64,000 nucleotides of DNA from Cryphonectria parasitica EP155 (GCF_011745365.1 NW_024468912.1:434001-498000); one strand, 5' to 3'; numbered from the stretch's first letter, positions 45,514-55,242 are shown. The notes: a model not told the origin generated them from the letters alone. Program-made: numbers and translations.

Positions 45514-46701
45514 ATGGAGCGCGAACCTGACGACCTCACGCTCTCGGTAAAGTGCACCGACACCTACTCCTTTCCATCCTGGTACAGCATTTTGCAGTCC
45601 CAGAGCAAGGGAAAGGGTGTTTGGGAGTACCTAGACCCGGATGGCCCAGATGCGCCCTCTCTCGAACCTGAAGACTTCGACCTCGAGTTCTCCAAGTTCA
45701 CTCAGGATCTTGAGGAGGAGCGCAAAAACACCATAACGGAGAACTACAAGCCACTCTCTATCCAGGAACAAGCCATCCTCTACGATCAGGAGATGAAACG
45801 CTTTCAGCTTCGTCAAAACAAGCAGTTGCGTGCTCACCAGAACGTACAGAGGATGTGGAACTGGATTCAGAAAACAGTACCTCCGTCAGTCCTCGTTCCT
45901 CACATGCACACCTATCCAGGAAAGAAGTCTCCCTCGATTCAACAGGTGCTCAGGAACCTGAAGAAAGACCTCTGTCCGTCCGAGGAGAGCATGAAACAGG
46001 TCGTTCGCCTCCAGTACCGCCATCACCTTGAGCTGGCCACCAGGCAAGGCACCGATTTCCAAAACTGGTGCCGGCAGCACCAGGATCTCCTGAACCTAGC
46101 TCGGGTTTACGGCATTGACGAAGTTGAGGGACTTCAGGGCTCTGATAACTTCCTCGCCGCTGTCGGAGTTCGCTTCCAGACAGAGTGGGCCAAAACGCAA
46201 CGACATCTCCTCGCTACGGCACCTGACGATGGTCTGCCTATCAAGACTATCGAACAGCTTCAACGAAATCTCGCTTCAATCCACCGACTTCGGCCTGAGC
46301 AGAAAAAAGGCTCAATAGTGTTCGCCACTATAGGCGGAGAGAACCCACAATCCGGCAACTCAGGCACAAAATCTGGGAAGAAACAAGGTGGATCTTCCAG
46401 CCAGAGCGAAAAGGGAGATTACAAGTGCCCCTGCGAGTCGTATCAAAGGAAGCATAAATGGGGCCCCATGAGCTGCGGAAGGCTGGAGTACGCCTGTACC
46501 GGAGTCAGGCCAGACTCAATCTTCAAGGCCCCATCTGACGAGCAAAGAAAGAAGATCCTCTCTAAGCTGGCCGGCAAAAACTATCAGGAGCTCCGTTCAG
46601 ACCTTATCAGGACTGGATGGCTTCCTCAAGGCTGGACAGGGGGGATCCCACAGAGGACGGAGAACAACAGGAACCTCTATCCAGGCACTGTCGAGTGCTA
46701 G
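45514..46701 (+). CDS. Copia Gag
   Basis: Structural capsid/nucleocapsid polyprotein, 395 residues from the ATG at 45514. The N-terminal 270 residues are helical and charged (for example EEERKNTITENYKPLSIQEQ), consistent with the UBN2/copia-type capsid. Near residue 305 is a Cys/His block, KCPCESYQRKHKWGPMSC and YAC, a C-x-C...H...C...C arrangement instead of the retroviral CCHC knuckle; fungal copia Gags commonly show such a variant. Preceding it is a low-complexity basic linker rich in Gly/Ser/Lys. The stop at 46699-46701 lies inside the pol frame, which is shifted by -1. Confidence 0.88.
   Translation: MEREPDDLTLSVKCTDTYSFPSWYSILQSQSKGKGVWEYLDPDGPDAPSLEPEDFDLEFSKFTQDLEEERKNTITENYKPLSIQEQAILYDQEMKRFQLRQNKQLRAHQNVQRMWNWIQKTVPPSVLVPHMHTYPGKKSPSIQQVLRNLKKDLCPSEESMKQVVRLQYRHHLELATRQGTDFQNWCRQHQDLLNLARVYGIDEVEGLQGSDNFLAAVGVRFQTEWAKTQRHLLATAPDDGLPIKTIEQLQRNLASIHRLRPEQKKGSIVFATIGGENPQSGNSGTKSGKKQGGSSSQSEKGDYKCPCESYQRKHKWGPMSCGRLEYACTGVRPDSIFKAPSDEQRKKILSKLAGKNYQELRSDLIRTGWLPQGWTGGIPQRTENNRNLYPGTVEC
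46566..46701 (+). other. gag-pol overlap in the -1 frame
   Basis: The pol frame is open from 46566, and gag ends at 46701. Pol expression therefore needs a -1 frameshift or reinitiation at the ATG at 46617. The only conspicuous slippery-type sequences are AAAAAC (46576-46581) and six G at 46639-46644. No heptamer fits the X XXY YYZ rule well. Confidence 0.6.
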
Positions 46702-49700
46702 AACCTCTCAACCACAACGTCAAAATGCCAGATCCGACACCCCTCAAGCCTGAAACAAGGCATCCTCAGTTCCTCCAAATAAACGCTGTCTTCAACCCTC
46801 AACTCTTCAACCAGGCAGTATTGCTACAAGCAAGCGCGGCAGTCTTCTCAACACCGTTTCAGACACCTCACATCCTTTCCCAAAGCACAGTTCTGGATAA
46901 CTGCGGAGCTGTACACCTCGTCAACAGCGTCGACCTCCTGGAGCCAAACACCTTTTCTCCCTCAAGGGATGCGGAAGTTGTGGAAGCAGGGAGCTCATCG
47001 TTGCCAATACGGGGATTCGGGAGACGACGCTTCAAAAATGCACTGAACGGGAGGCGAGGGGAACGCACTGAGGACCTAGTCCTCAACCGTGTGGCGGTTG
47101 TAGATGGCTTCCATGTCAACATAATCGCTGAGGCTCTCTTATACGAGAAAGGGATCTGGTACTGTGGCAAAGATAGCACACTGCGCTCAGGAACGCTTGA
47201 ACAGAGCGCGGTGATTGCGAATCTACACAGAGAGTTCAACTTAGTCTTCTTCGAATACATTCCTTTTGCAAACTCTTCCTACTCTCGAGCTCCAGCCACG
47301 CTGCCATACAGCTGGGCTGGCGTTCTCGTGTTCTCAACTCTAAAAAGAAACAGGCACCCTCGTCCTTCATATGATGAGGCGCCTGAAAGAAGTGATTCAG
47401 AGCATCTTTGGCATCTAAGGTCGGGACACCTGGGTGCCAATGCCCTGAAGGAGCTCGTCTACTCAGTTCGTGGTGTCAGAATCAACGGAACCAGACGAAT
47501 TGACTGTGAACACTGTGCTCTAGGGCGCATCACAAAGGTCATTCGACGCGCAAGATCTGAACACCACAGCCCTCGACCGTTCTGGCGCATTAGTTGGGAT
47601 CTCCTCGACTATAACGAAGCGCAGGATAGCTCAAAATGGGCTCTCATACTCAAAGACGAGTACAGTGGCAAGTTGTTTGCCTTTCCGATACCTAACAAGG
47701 CACAATCCACAGTGTTCGATGTGCTCAGGTTATTCGAGACCTGGGTACAACGCCAATATCGCCTCTTCGTCTGCAAAATCAGACAGGACGCAGACTCCTC
47801 AGTCATAAGGAGGCCATACGAAACGGTATACACACAATGGTGCGCTGACAACGGCATCGACCTGGAGGTTACTCCACCGCGCACGAAAGAGTCAAATGGC
47901 GCTGCTGAGCGAGCCGGGCGTGAAATTCAGGAGCGTGCGCTAGTCCTCCTGTTGTCAGCCAAACTACCGAAAGACCTATGGCCAGAGTGTGTGAAAGCAG
48001 CCACCTGGCTGTTCAACATCTCTCCATCCATGCTCAAGCACTCCGAAACGCCAAATTCACTTCTGGATGGCTGGTTCAGGCAGTACTTTCGTTGGTACGC
48101 GCCGGAAATAGTCAGAACAGCAGTCTCGGACCTACGGCCCAACTGGGCCAGGATCTACGCATATGGATGCCGGGCATACGTCCTGCGAGAAGAGCGCGAA
48201 CTTGGCTCTCATAGACGGGATATGAAAACAGAACCAAGGGCACACAAGGGCTATCTTGTGGGATACGTTGCAAGCAACCTGTACCGCGTGTGGCTTCCAG
48301 CGCTTGCGAGAGTCGCAACCGTGCGCAATGTTCTGTTCGATGAGAGCCAATTCTACGACCCAAACAGCGGTGAGGCGTCAGAAGCACTATCTCGTGCTCA
48401 GCCAGCACCAATCGTTCCAGAGGTCGGAAACGACGAGGAAATCATGGATACAATCGTCGTTGGAGGCGTATGGGACCCAGTTCCCTGGCCTGACGCCACA
48501 AATCGAAACCAAGGACCTCATCCGCTGTCCGACGAGGACAGTGGCCCATCCTCAGAGTCTCCCTCGGGAGGCATCCCGAGTTGGAACTCGGGGGTGAGAG
48601 CACCTGAGACTGGCAATGGAGCGCTCTTGCAAAGCAACCCATCCCAGGGAAGAAGCTCAGGGGATAAGGTGCAAGGACTTCCAACTCCTGAAAAATCTCC
48701 CGAGGCACCGGAACGAACGGATCAGCCAGAAAGGAGCGCTGCCGCAAGCAGCGAGGATGTTTCAGCAACTGAACAGGCGTCTTCAAGTACTGAACAACAA
48801 GCCACCAGCGCATCTACTGCTCAGGATACGAGCCAGCCTGCAGCGCGAGGGTACGAGCCTGGTCAGGCCTCAACCAGACGTCGTCGAACAAGGAACGAGA
48901 TCTATGGATCTCAACCCACACGGCGTTCAGACAGAGCACGGAAACCAATCGATAAAGCTCGCCAATACCAAGGGTCATTCGCCACGGCCTTTGTAACGAG
49001 CCAAACAGCTCTGGTAAACCTCATGGCTACCTTTTTGCCTGATCAGCTAAAGGAAGCAACCAGAACATGGGATAGGCGTTTTCAGACCATACACAGTGTG
49101 GTCGCAGCCGCTGTACTTGAGGCAAACTCTACACGCAGAGGAGCCTCGCACTCGCAGCGAAAGCACTTTGATGCTCCTCAGCAAGTCACAGAGCTGGCGA
49201 CGGCTGAAAAGAAGCATCATAAACAACTACCACCCGAACCTGGGACCTGGAAAGAAGCACGAAACGGTCCTTTCCACACCGAGTGGTGGAAAGCGATGCA
49301 ATCAGAAATCCAGGGACTGGTCAACAAAAGGGTGTGGCAGACCCTCGAGCGTGGGAAAGCCAAAGAGAAGCCACTGCCACTCAAATGGGTATACAGATAC
49401 AAACTTGATGAGGACAGTTACTTAACCTCATTCAAAGCCCGAATCTGTGTGCGAGGAGACCTGCAAAAAGCAAGCAACCTTCAAGACACGTATGCAGCAA
49501 CGCTGGCTGCGCGCTCCTTTCGCACACTTATAGCTGTGGCAGCATATTTCGACCTAGAGATCAACCAGATGGACGTCACCGGAGCGTTCCTGAATGCCAG
49601 CAGGGAAAGCCAGGAAAGCGTTTTCTGTGAGCTGCCTGATGGATTCAAGGAGGAAGGGAAAATCGTGCTCCTGGAAAAGGCACTGTACGGCCTGAGGGAC

Positions 49701-50891
49701 TCGCCAGCACTCTGGTACAGGCACTTCTGCTCAACTCTGCGAAATCTCGGCCTTACGCCCTCAACTGAAGAGCCCTGCATGTTCACCAACAAAGCAAACA
49801 AGCTGATCGTCCTGTTCTATGTGGACGATATCCTGCTGTTCTATCCGCAGGACCAGGCATCAAAGGCACGCAGAGTGAAGGAAGGGATCTTCGAGGCATA
49901 TGAGGTAAAGGATCAGGGAGCGGCGGAATGGTTCTTGGGAGTTCGAATCGTCAGAGACAGAGCCAACCGCACGATCAGCCTGGTCCACGATGCGTACATC
50001 GAGAAAATAGCCAACAAGTTTGGCCTTGCAGCCAACACAGCTTTAACACCCCCAACGCCTCTGGACCTTGGGGAGCTTGTCAAATGGAAAGGGGAAGCAT
50101 CAAAAGACCAAATCAAGGAGTACCAGGAGAAGATTGGATCGATCCTGTACACCGCTATCATGATAAGACCAGATGTGGCTTTTGCATGCGCTCTTCTCTC
50201 CAGGTTTTTGACAAACCCAGGGCCAAAGCACCTGGAACAGGCAGACAGAGTAATCTGTTACCTGTACGGGACGAGGTTTCTGGCAATCCAGTACGGAGGA
50301 AGCCACCCTGAGGCTCAAGCCCTGCTAATCGCCGGAGATGCTTCCTTTGCCGACGATGCGGAGGACCGAAAATCCTCACAAGGATATATCTTCAGCCTAT
50401 TCGGAGGTCCTATACAATGGAAAGCAACAAAGCAAAGCCTGGTAACCACCTCAACCACAGAGGCTGAACTGTACGCCCTCTCGGCCACAGCCAAGGAAAC
50501 GATCGCCTTACAACGCCTCTTTCGAGACCTCACCTTGAACCTCGGCGAGCCCTGGAATATCTTCTGTGATAATCAACAAGCCATACGGCTGGTAGTCACA
50601 GAGCGTGAAAGGATAAACACAAAGCTCCGCCATGTGGATATACACCAAATGTGGCTCAAGCAGGAGTTCCAAAAGGGCAAATTCCAGGTCTCATATATGC
50701 CAACACAGAGCATGCCAGCTGATGGACTGACCAAGAACCTCAATCGAGCGCAGTTCGAACACTTCAGAGCGCTCCTCAACCTTCAGGATGTCAGCCATGC
50801 CTTGAATCAGAGGACCAAGAAGGAACCTAAAGGGACACAGATGGGCAACTCGATCTCACATTGGCCCCTTTTGGGTGCTCTCAATCACTGA
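46617..50891 (+). CDS. Copia Pol (protease-integrase-RT-RNase H)
   Basis: 1424 residues without interruption. Protease: VLDNCGAVHLVN around Asp94, a DNCGA form of the usual D-S/T-G-A. GAG-pre-integrase zinc site: His266, His271, Cys297, Cys300. Integrase: Asp328 (SWDLLDY), Asp391 (KIRQDAD) and Glu431 (NGAAER), a plausible D,D,E triad. A Ser/Glu/Pro-rich linker of about 200 residues (640-790) separates it from the reverse transcriptase, which shows WVYRYKLDEDSYLTSFKARI, QMDVTGAFLNA and the catalytic FYVDDILLF. RNase H: GDASFADD, TTSTTEAELYALS and CDNQQAIRL, followed by HVDIHQMWLKQEF and DGLTKNL. All catalytic motifs look intact, so the element could be autonomous. Confidence 0.95.
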   Translation: MASSRLDRGDPTEDGEQQEPLSRHCRVLEPLNHNVKMPDPTPLKPETRHPQFLQINAVFNPQLFNQAVLLQASAAVFSTPFQTPHILSQSTVLDNCGAVHLVNSVDLLEPNTFSPSRDAEVVEAGSSSLPIRGFGRRRFKNALNGRRGERTEDLVLNRVAVVDGFHVNIIAEALLYEKGIWYCGKDSTLRSGTLEQSAVIANLHREFNLVFFEYIPFANSSYSRAPATLPYSWAGVLVFSTLKRNRHPRPSYDEAPERSDSEHLWHLRSGHLGANALKELVYSVRGVRINGTRRIDCEHCALGRITKVIRRARSEHHSPRPFWRISWDLLDYNEAQDSSKWALILKDEYSGKLFAFPIPNKAQSTVFDVLRLFETWVQRQYRLFVCKIRQDADSSVIRRPYETVYTQWCADNGIDLEVTPPRTKESNGAAERAGREIQERALVLLLSAKLPKDLWPECVKAATWLFNISPSMLKHSETPNSLLDGWFRQYFRWYAPEIVRTAVSDLRPNWARIYAYGCRAYVLREERELGSHRRDMKTEPRAHKGYLVGYVASNLYRVWLPALARVATVRNVLFDESQFYDPNSGEASEALSRAQPAPIVPEVGNDEEIMDTIVVGGVWDPVPWPDATNRNQGPHPLSDEDSGPSSESPSGGIPSWNSGVRAPETGNGALLQSNPSQGRSSGDKVQGLPTPEKSPEAPERTDQPERSAAASSEDVSATEQASSSTEQQATSASTAQDTSQPAARGYEPGQASTRRRRTRNEIYGSQPTRRSDRARKPIDKARQYQGSFATAFVTSQTALVNLMATFLPDQLKEATRTWDRRFQTIHSVVAAAVLEANSTRRGASHSQRKHFDAPQQVTELATAEKKHHKQLPPEPGTWKEARNGPFHTEWWKAMQSEIQGLVNKRVWQTLERGKAKEKPLPLKWVYRYKLDEDSYLTSFKARICVRGDLQKASNLQDTYAATLAARSFRTLIAVAAYFDLEINQMDVTGAFLNASRESQESVFCELPDGFKEEGKIVLLEKALYGLRDSPALWYRHFCSTLRNLGLTPSTEEPCMFTNKANKLIVLFYVDDILLFYPQDQASKARRVKEGIFEAYEVKDQGAAEWFLGVRIVRDRANRTISLVHDAYIEKIANKFGLAANTALTPPTPLDLGELVKWKGEASKDQIKEYQEKIGSILYTAIMIRPDVAFACALLSRFLTNPGPKHLEQADRVICYLYGTRFLAIQYGGSHPEAQALLIAGDASFADDAEDRKSSQGYIFSLFGGPIQWKATKQSLVTTSTTEAELYALSATAKETIALQRLFRDLTLNLGEPWNIFCDNQQAIRLVVTERERINTKLRHVDIHQMWLKQEFQKGKFQVSYMPTQSMPADGLTKNLNRAQFEHFRALLNLQDVSHALNQRTKKEPKGTQMGNSISHWPLLGALNH

Positions 50892-51002
50892 ATTTCATTT
50901 GTTAAAATCAAAAACGAGGGCCTATAGCCCAGGGGTATCATCCAGAAACACGCAAACCAAGCGCGCAGCCTTCATCAAACGACGAACCAAAGGACTTAAC
51001 CA

Positions 51003-51003
<1 letters not shown>

Positions 51004-51063
<60 letters not shown>
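51004..51063 (+). repeat. Internal poly(A) tract, 60 A
   Basis: An uninterrupted run of 60 A, 112 bp downstream of the pol stop and well inside the element. It marks the boundary between pol 3' flank and the antisense gene. Confidence 0.95.
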
Positions 51064-51065
<2 letters not shown>

Positions 51066-51110
51066 CAATCATCCACCAAAGCCTAGAGCACACCTAAGCC
51101 TGAACAGGGC

Positions 51111-51437
51111 TCACTCCTTAGGTGGGGGGTGAAGGGTAGCCAGCACTGCCTCGATATCAGCTTTGGCTTTCTCGTGCTTCAGATGCCATTCACGGTAAGA
51201 CTCGACAGGATGATCATCGACAGAGCGCGAGACAGACTGAACGGCAGCTTGTTTTCCCTTCTTCTTAGCCGAAACCACGGCCTTCCCCTCCTTGGCAGAG
51301 CGTGAAACTGCCTCCTTACGATCAGCCTCCTGCTCAGCAAGGAGCACATCACGCTCTTCCGTGAGCGCCTCAATCTGCTTCTGCAGCTCGTCAACCTCCG
51401 AGAACTTGCCCGCCTCAAAATGCTCAAGAGCAGCTTT
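51111..51437 (-). pseudogene. In-frame continuation of the antisense gene past the TAG
   Basis: The same frame stays open for 108 further codons after the TAG at 51438-51440, then stops at 51111. It encodes a coiled-coil-like segment (EVDELQKQIEALTEERDVLL) and a basic stretch (SAKKKGKQAA), which would sit naturally behind a zinc cluster as a dimerisation region. The TAG is one C-to-T change away from CAG, so this is plausibly the severed tail of a 475-residue protein; a natural short protein is the alternative. Confidence 0.5.
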
Positions 51438-52653
51438 CTAAGCCCACACAGCATGCTTGGATCGGGTCCCCAGAGGAGCAAGGTTGAGAGTGGAGTTTTC
51501 CTTCTCCACTCCAGCGCGCGTCCTTTTCTTCGAGGGCGTAGGAGCATCCATCTCCTCAGCAGAAGCAAGCGCACGCTTGGCCATATAAAGCTCGTCCACA
51601 AAAGGCATGAGGTAGAAAGGGACCGGAATACACTTGTGACCCTTCGAACACCGAGCACAGCGAGCAGCAGATGAGTCCTTCTGGTCGTGACAGGAACCAT
51701 CAGAGCCGCTCGCAGCCAGACTCTTGATACAGCCAATGCATGGAACATCGCGAACAGCACCCCAGGAAGCATCGTCTTGGCTCTTCGAGGAACCTGCAGC
51801 GGGAGTACTGGAAGGGGTGGCCACTGGAAAAGTCTTTTTGGCTCGCGACCGAGGAGTCCTCAACTTGGCGGCGTCTCCAGCAGCCACATCGAGGCGCTCC
51901 TGCTGAAGCTCCTGCATCAACGCATCCTGGGACCTCAAACGAGCCATACCCTGCTCGGTCACAGGCCTTGTTGCGACTGGCCCAGAACTTGAAAGGCTAC
52001 CGGAAGCCTGAAAAAGGGTCAGCCAGGTAAACATTGGAAGAAAAAGCGGTGCGAACCTACAGTCTTGGGCGCCTCCTGAAGGAGCACAGAGCCGTCTTCA
52101 TCATCATCGTCGTCGTCATCGATAAACGGGCTAGAAATCCCCGTAGAACCAGCACCAGAGCGCTTGGAAAGACCAACACCGACTGAATCGGAGGCACCAT
52201 CGACCGAAGGACGCAAAATCAGGGTATCAGCACGAGCGGCAGACGACTCGACCGGAGCTTGAGGACTTGAAGCAGGCAGGCCAGACCGCCGTCCCTGGAA
52301 ACAAGAACAATCAGTTCAGCCCATACCAATCCCCAGGCAGCTCTTTCTATACTCACATCAGGAAGAGGGTGCCGACCAGCGGTTGGAATCAAGACAGGCT
52401 GAACAGGGCTCGCGCTCTTCTCTGTGGCCATCGAGGGACCACCATGCGACTCAGACACGCTGGCAGGGGAGCTGGGGTTTGCACCCAAGGGATCCTCATC
52501 AGTCTCCACATCGGGAGAAGGACCAGAAGAGGCCACATGGATCTCGCCCTCAGCAGAGTCGCTGTCATCGGAAACAGCCATACTGAGCTCGCTGAGAGGG
52601 ACAGAAACGTCAGACTCGCCTGACGAGAAATCTGGAGTGACTAGAAGAGGCAT
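51438..52653 (-). CDS. Antisense three-exon gene inside the retrotransposon, six-Cys Zn-cluster-like protein
   Basis: Opposite to gag-pol, exons 52357-52653, 52061-52294 and 51438-52007 give 366 residues. Both introns (62 and 53 nt) have GT-AG ends, internal CTGAC/CTGAA branch-like sites and phase 0. The N-terminal half is acidic and Ser/Pro-rich (SSGESDVSVPL; FIDDDDDDDEDG). Exon 3 contains PCIGCIKSL...SCHD...RCARCSKGHKCIPVP, spacing C-x2-C-x12-C-x10-C-x2-C-x5-C, similar in layout to a fungal Zn2Cys6 cluster but with a longer first loop, then basic SKKRTRAGVEKE. The frame stops at TAG (51438-51440), beyond which it stays open. It is likely nuclear if expressed. I do not recognise a named family. 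Intron-bearing and antisense, it would survive RNA passage of the element unspliced. Confidence 0.65.
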
Positions 52654-52824
52654 ATTGACGCGCGGAGGCTTTCAAAAACCTTGAAAACAGATGGAAAAAG
52701 AGCTGGTTGAAAAAGAAAGAGGACTGGAAGGAGGCAAGGCGACTGTAAAACGCGCCCACATAAGCTTAAACGCGTCTGCGGGGACCCCACAAAAGACCCA
52801 CTTTTCTGGCACATCTGACCAGTC

Positions 52825-52834
52825 AGATGGGGGG
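52825..52834 (+). other. Polypurine tract
   Basis: AGATGGGGGG, two bases upstream of the 3' LTR, the expected place for plus-strand priming. It is interrupted by one T. Confidence 0.65.
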
Positions 52835-52836
52835 TG

Positions 52837-53003
52837 TGTGAAAAATGGGGCATATTTAACCCTAACCCTCTGTTTTGGTCCCCTCATAAACCATCTCAGA
52901 GCCTGGTTTAGTTACTTAGAAGATCTTCCTTTTGTATTAGATAGATTCAATCTCAACACTCATTCAGCCACTTCCACGTGCTCAGCTCATACGTTTCTCC
53001 TTA
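52837..53003 (+). repeat. 3' LTR
   Basis: 167 bp, read base by base as identical to the 5' LTR, including the telomere-like TTAACCCTAACCCT (52856-52869). Confidence 0.95.
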
Positions 53004-53008
53004 ATAAG
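53004..53008. repeat. Target site duplication, right copy (ATAAG)
   Basis: Direct copy of 45205-45209, flanking the 3' LTR. Confidence 0.9.
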
Positions 53009-53074
53009 GCATCGTTTGGGCTTGTACAACCGGTCAAGGACGTGGTGTGGGCGGAGATGCCGACGTGTGTGTGA
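53009..53074 (+). pseudogene. Severed 3' end of the PTH11-like gene
   Basis: With the element and one ATAAG copy left out, the third exon continues in frame from AAT AAG at 45209 into GCATCGTTTGGG at 53009, for 21 codons ending PTCV and TGA at 53072-53074. The in-frame fit confirms both the insertion coordinates and the gene model. The piece now lacks its promoter and start; its own polyadenylation signals probably lie just downstream. Confidence 0.85.
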
Positions 53075-55242
53075 GCATAAAATCACCAATGTTCGCCTGC
53101 GACGCTGATTGAAAATAGCACGTGAGTTTATAATTGACACACAGACATGGAATTGATGATGTTGACTTCACTGAGGTGCCGCCTTATCACGGTTTCGTTG
53201 AATTGCTTTGACTTCCCGATATGGTCTCAAACTTTACAGTTCTGTGGGTTGGTTGCGAATATTTCTTGTCGAAATGTGACATTAGTACCAACTTGATGCG
53301 TTTTCTTCTTGTGGTAACTCTCTTCTTCCCTCCTTGACTCTTTTTTTTGGGGGGGGGAGGAGGTTCTTCTCTCTCTTCTTTCCCTCATTTTTCTGGTTCA
53401 CCTCCGTTGGTGGTCAATACCATTAAAAGGCCTAATACTGCCTAGGCGGCCAATGCTGTAGCTTTTGACAAACGTTTGCCATCCCACCGGTCTCTACGGA
53501 AACACTTGGTCACTCCGTCCTTGCTTCACCCTTTAACGGGTCATCTTAGGGCCAAGAACGAAGCATAAGCATATCGGATCTAATGAAAGGAAGTGATAAA
53601 GAGAGTAAGAATTGAGGACATCAATAAATCAACTACACATAAGGGGTCATGGCTTGGCCTTTCGGTGCCGATGTGGTTAAAGGCCGGCAGATGTAATGCC
53701 TACCCTTCTACAAACATTTGCTGTCAACGGCCAACGGGCAAGCTGACTGAGAAATGCTCGTGCTTGGCATCGGCAGCCTGATATGATAGGTACATGTCTT
53801 AGGTGAGCAATGTCGCCCATCGCGGACGTCGACTTGCTACGTATTATATACTAAGTACATGGTAGCATTCTATATAGTCAGTATTCACAACATACTTTGA
53901 CCTTTTGCTCACAGAAGAAGCATCGTTGCAGCCCTTGGCCCTGATAAAGCCATTCCTCTTTAGAGGCGCCCCCTGAGTCCGTTAGCTCATGCAGGATTCC
54001 AAGTCAACGTTCCAGAACCCTGACTGTCTTTAGTTGCAGCCTGCAATTTGGGTGTTGTTGCTGGAGACCCCACCGATCGACCTTGGCAAGCTCGCACATC
54101 TGTATCATAGTACACTGGAGTTCATGTTACACTCTTTAGATATTCACGTACGTTTATGAATACGTTTTAGGTCTCATCGCCAGCTCGTGACAACCTTGAC
54201 ATGCACGTTGCTCGAGTCGACGGACCCTTTATCCACTCTTATCATCCCGGCACCACGCCGAGATCCGGACCCGACGAGCCTTTTGCTGTGTGGTTCTGTA
54301 TTAGTAGTAGTACAGTACTATCCATGTGCTGTGCGGTACTACCATAAGCACTGGCTGGTATTAGTGAGCGCCCGTGATCGACCGGGTTTATCAAACGGGC
54401 AATTTGGTCGGCTGATCTTTCAGCAGTAGCACCGCTACCGCCGCCGCGGTACGACAGTACCAGAGTACTGCACTATCAGCTTTACCCATGATAGATGGAT
54501 CCTTCGCCACGGCCCCTTATCGCTGTCTTGTTATGCACCTCAACTTGGAGAGATTGATGCATCGTACCAAAGGGTCAAACTATGGCCCAACTTTTGTGGA
54601 TTTGCAAGATATCGAGTTTGTTACCTGTCTGTCACCTTGCATAGAATCATCTGTTCTGTCTCTCCTCCTCCTCCTCTTCCTCTCCAAAAGCTGCCGGGCA
54701 CAGCCAGAATGCAACAATCGCAAGAGACCCACACGTCGATAAGCGTGGTGAATACCCCTGCAGATATAACGTGACATTCAATGCAACCGGGGCCGACCCC
54801 GTCCAACCCCATGGCACCGTCTATCAGGGGCTGGGTGAGATCCCACGTTTCCCTCTCACTTGGTTGGCTGGCTGTTCTAACCCCTTCACTCCCCTCCGCT
54901 CCTTGTTCGTGTCGTTCACCAGTCAGCGCACGCGACTGTTTCACTGCCCGTGCTGTCGGTCAAAAGTTTAAATAAAAAGGCTTTGGAGGGCTGCGATCTG
55001 TTCCTGCACGGCGACTCCGCCTGTTTTTGATCCCTTTTGCTTTGGAAATTAATCAATCTTCCTTCTCTTTTCTTGTTTTCCTTCCTTTTTTTTTATTTTT
55101 TTTTATATAGGCGTCTGGTGCTACCAGGATATAGTCTTGTCACTGCCCACAGTGACAGCTAAGTCTGGACCCATCTTCTTGACGTGTCGGCTCTGATTTC
55201 GTGCTGCTTCGAAACGGTCACAAAGACAGCTAGCTGGTCAAG
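53075..55242. other. Intergenic, about 2.2 kb
   Basis: No gene seen. Contains a T8 run followed by nine G (53341-53357), several AGTAC/GTACT-rich short repeats (54299-54345 and 54447-54475) and a pyrimidine-rich stretch (55055-55110) before the UNC-93-like gene, typical of a fungal core promoter. Confidence 0.5.

Larger units (their letters stand above)
45210..53003 (+). mobile_element. Complete Ty1/copia LTR retrotransposon (7794 bp)
   Basis: Bounded by two 167-bp LTRs that I read as identical and by a 5-bp target duplication. Order within: 5' LTR, primer-binding site, gag, pol in the order protease-integrase-RT-RNase H (the copia order), a 1.9-kb non-pol region holding a 60-A tract and an antisense gene, a polypurine tract, 3' LTR. 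No stop or frameshift interrupts gag or pol. Identical LTRs mean that little time has passed since insertion. The element lies in the sense direction within the 3' end of the PTH11-like gene. Confidence 0.96.

Noticed and set aside
52691..53074. 127-codon plus-strand frame crossing the 3' LTR
   Set aside because: Only its last 21 codons are gene-derived (the severed PTH11-like tail); the rest is LTR and element sequence read through by chance.
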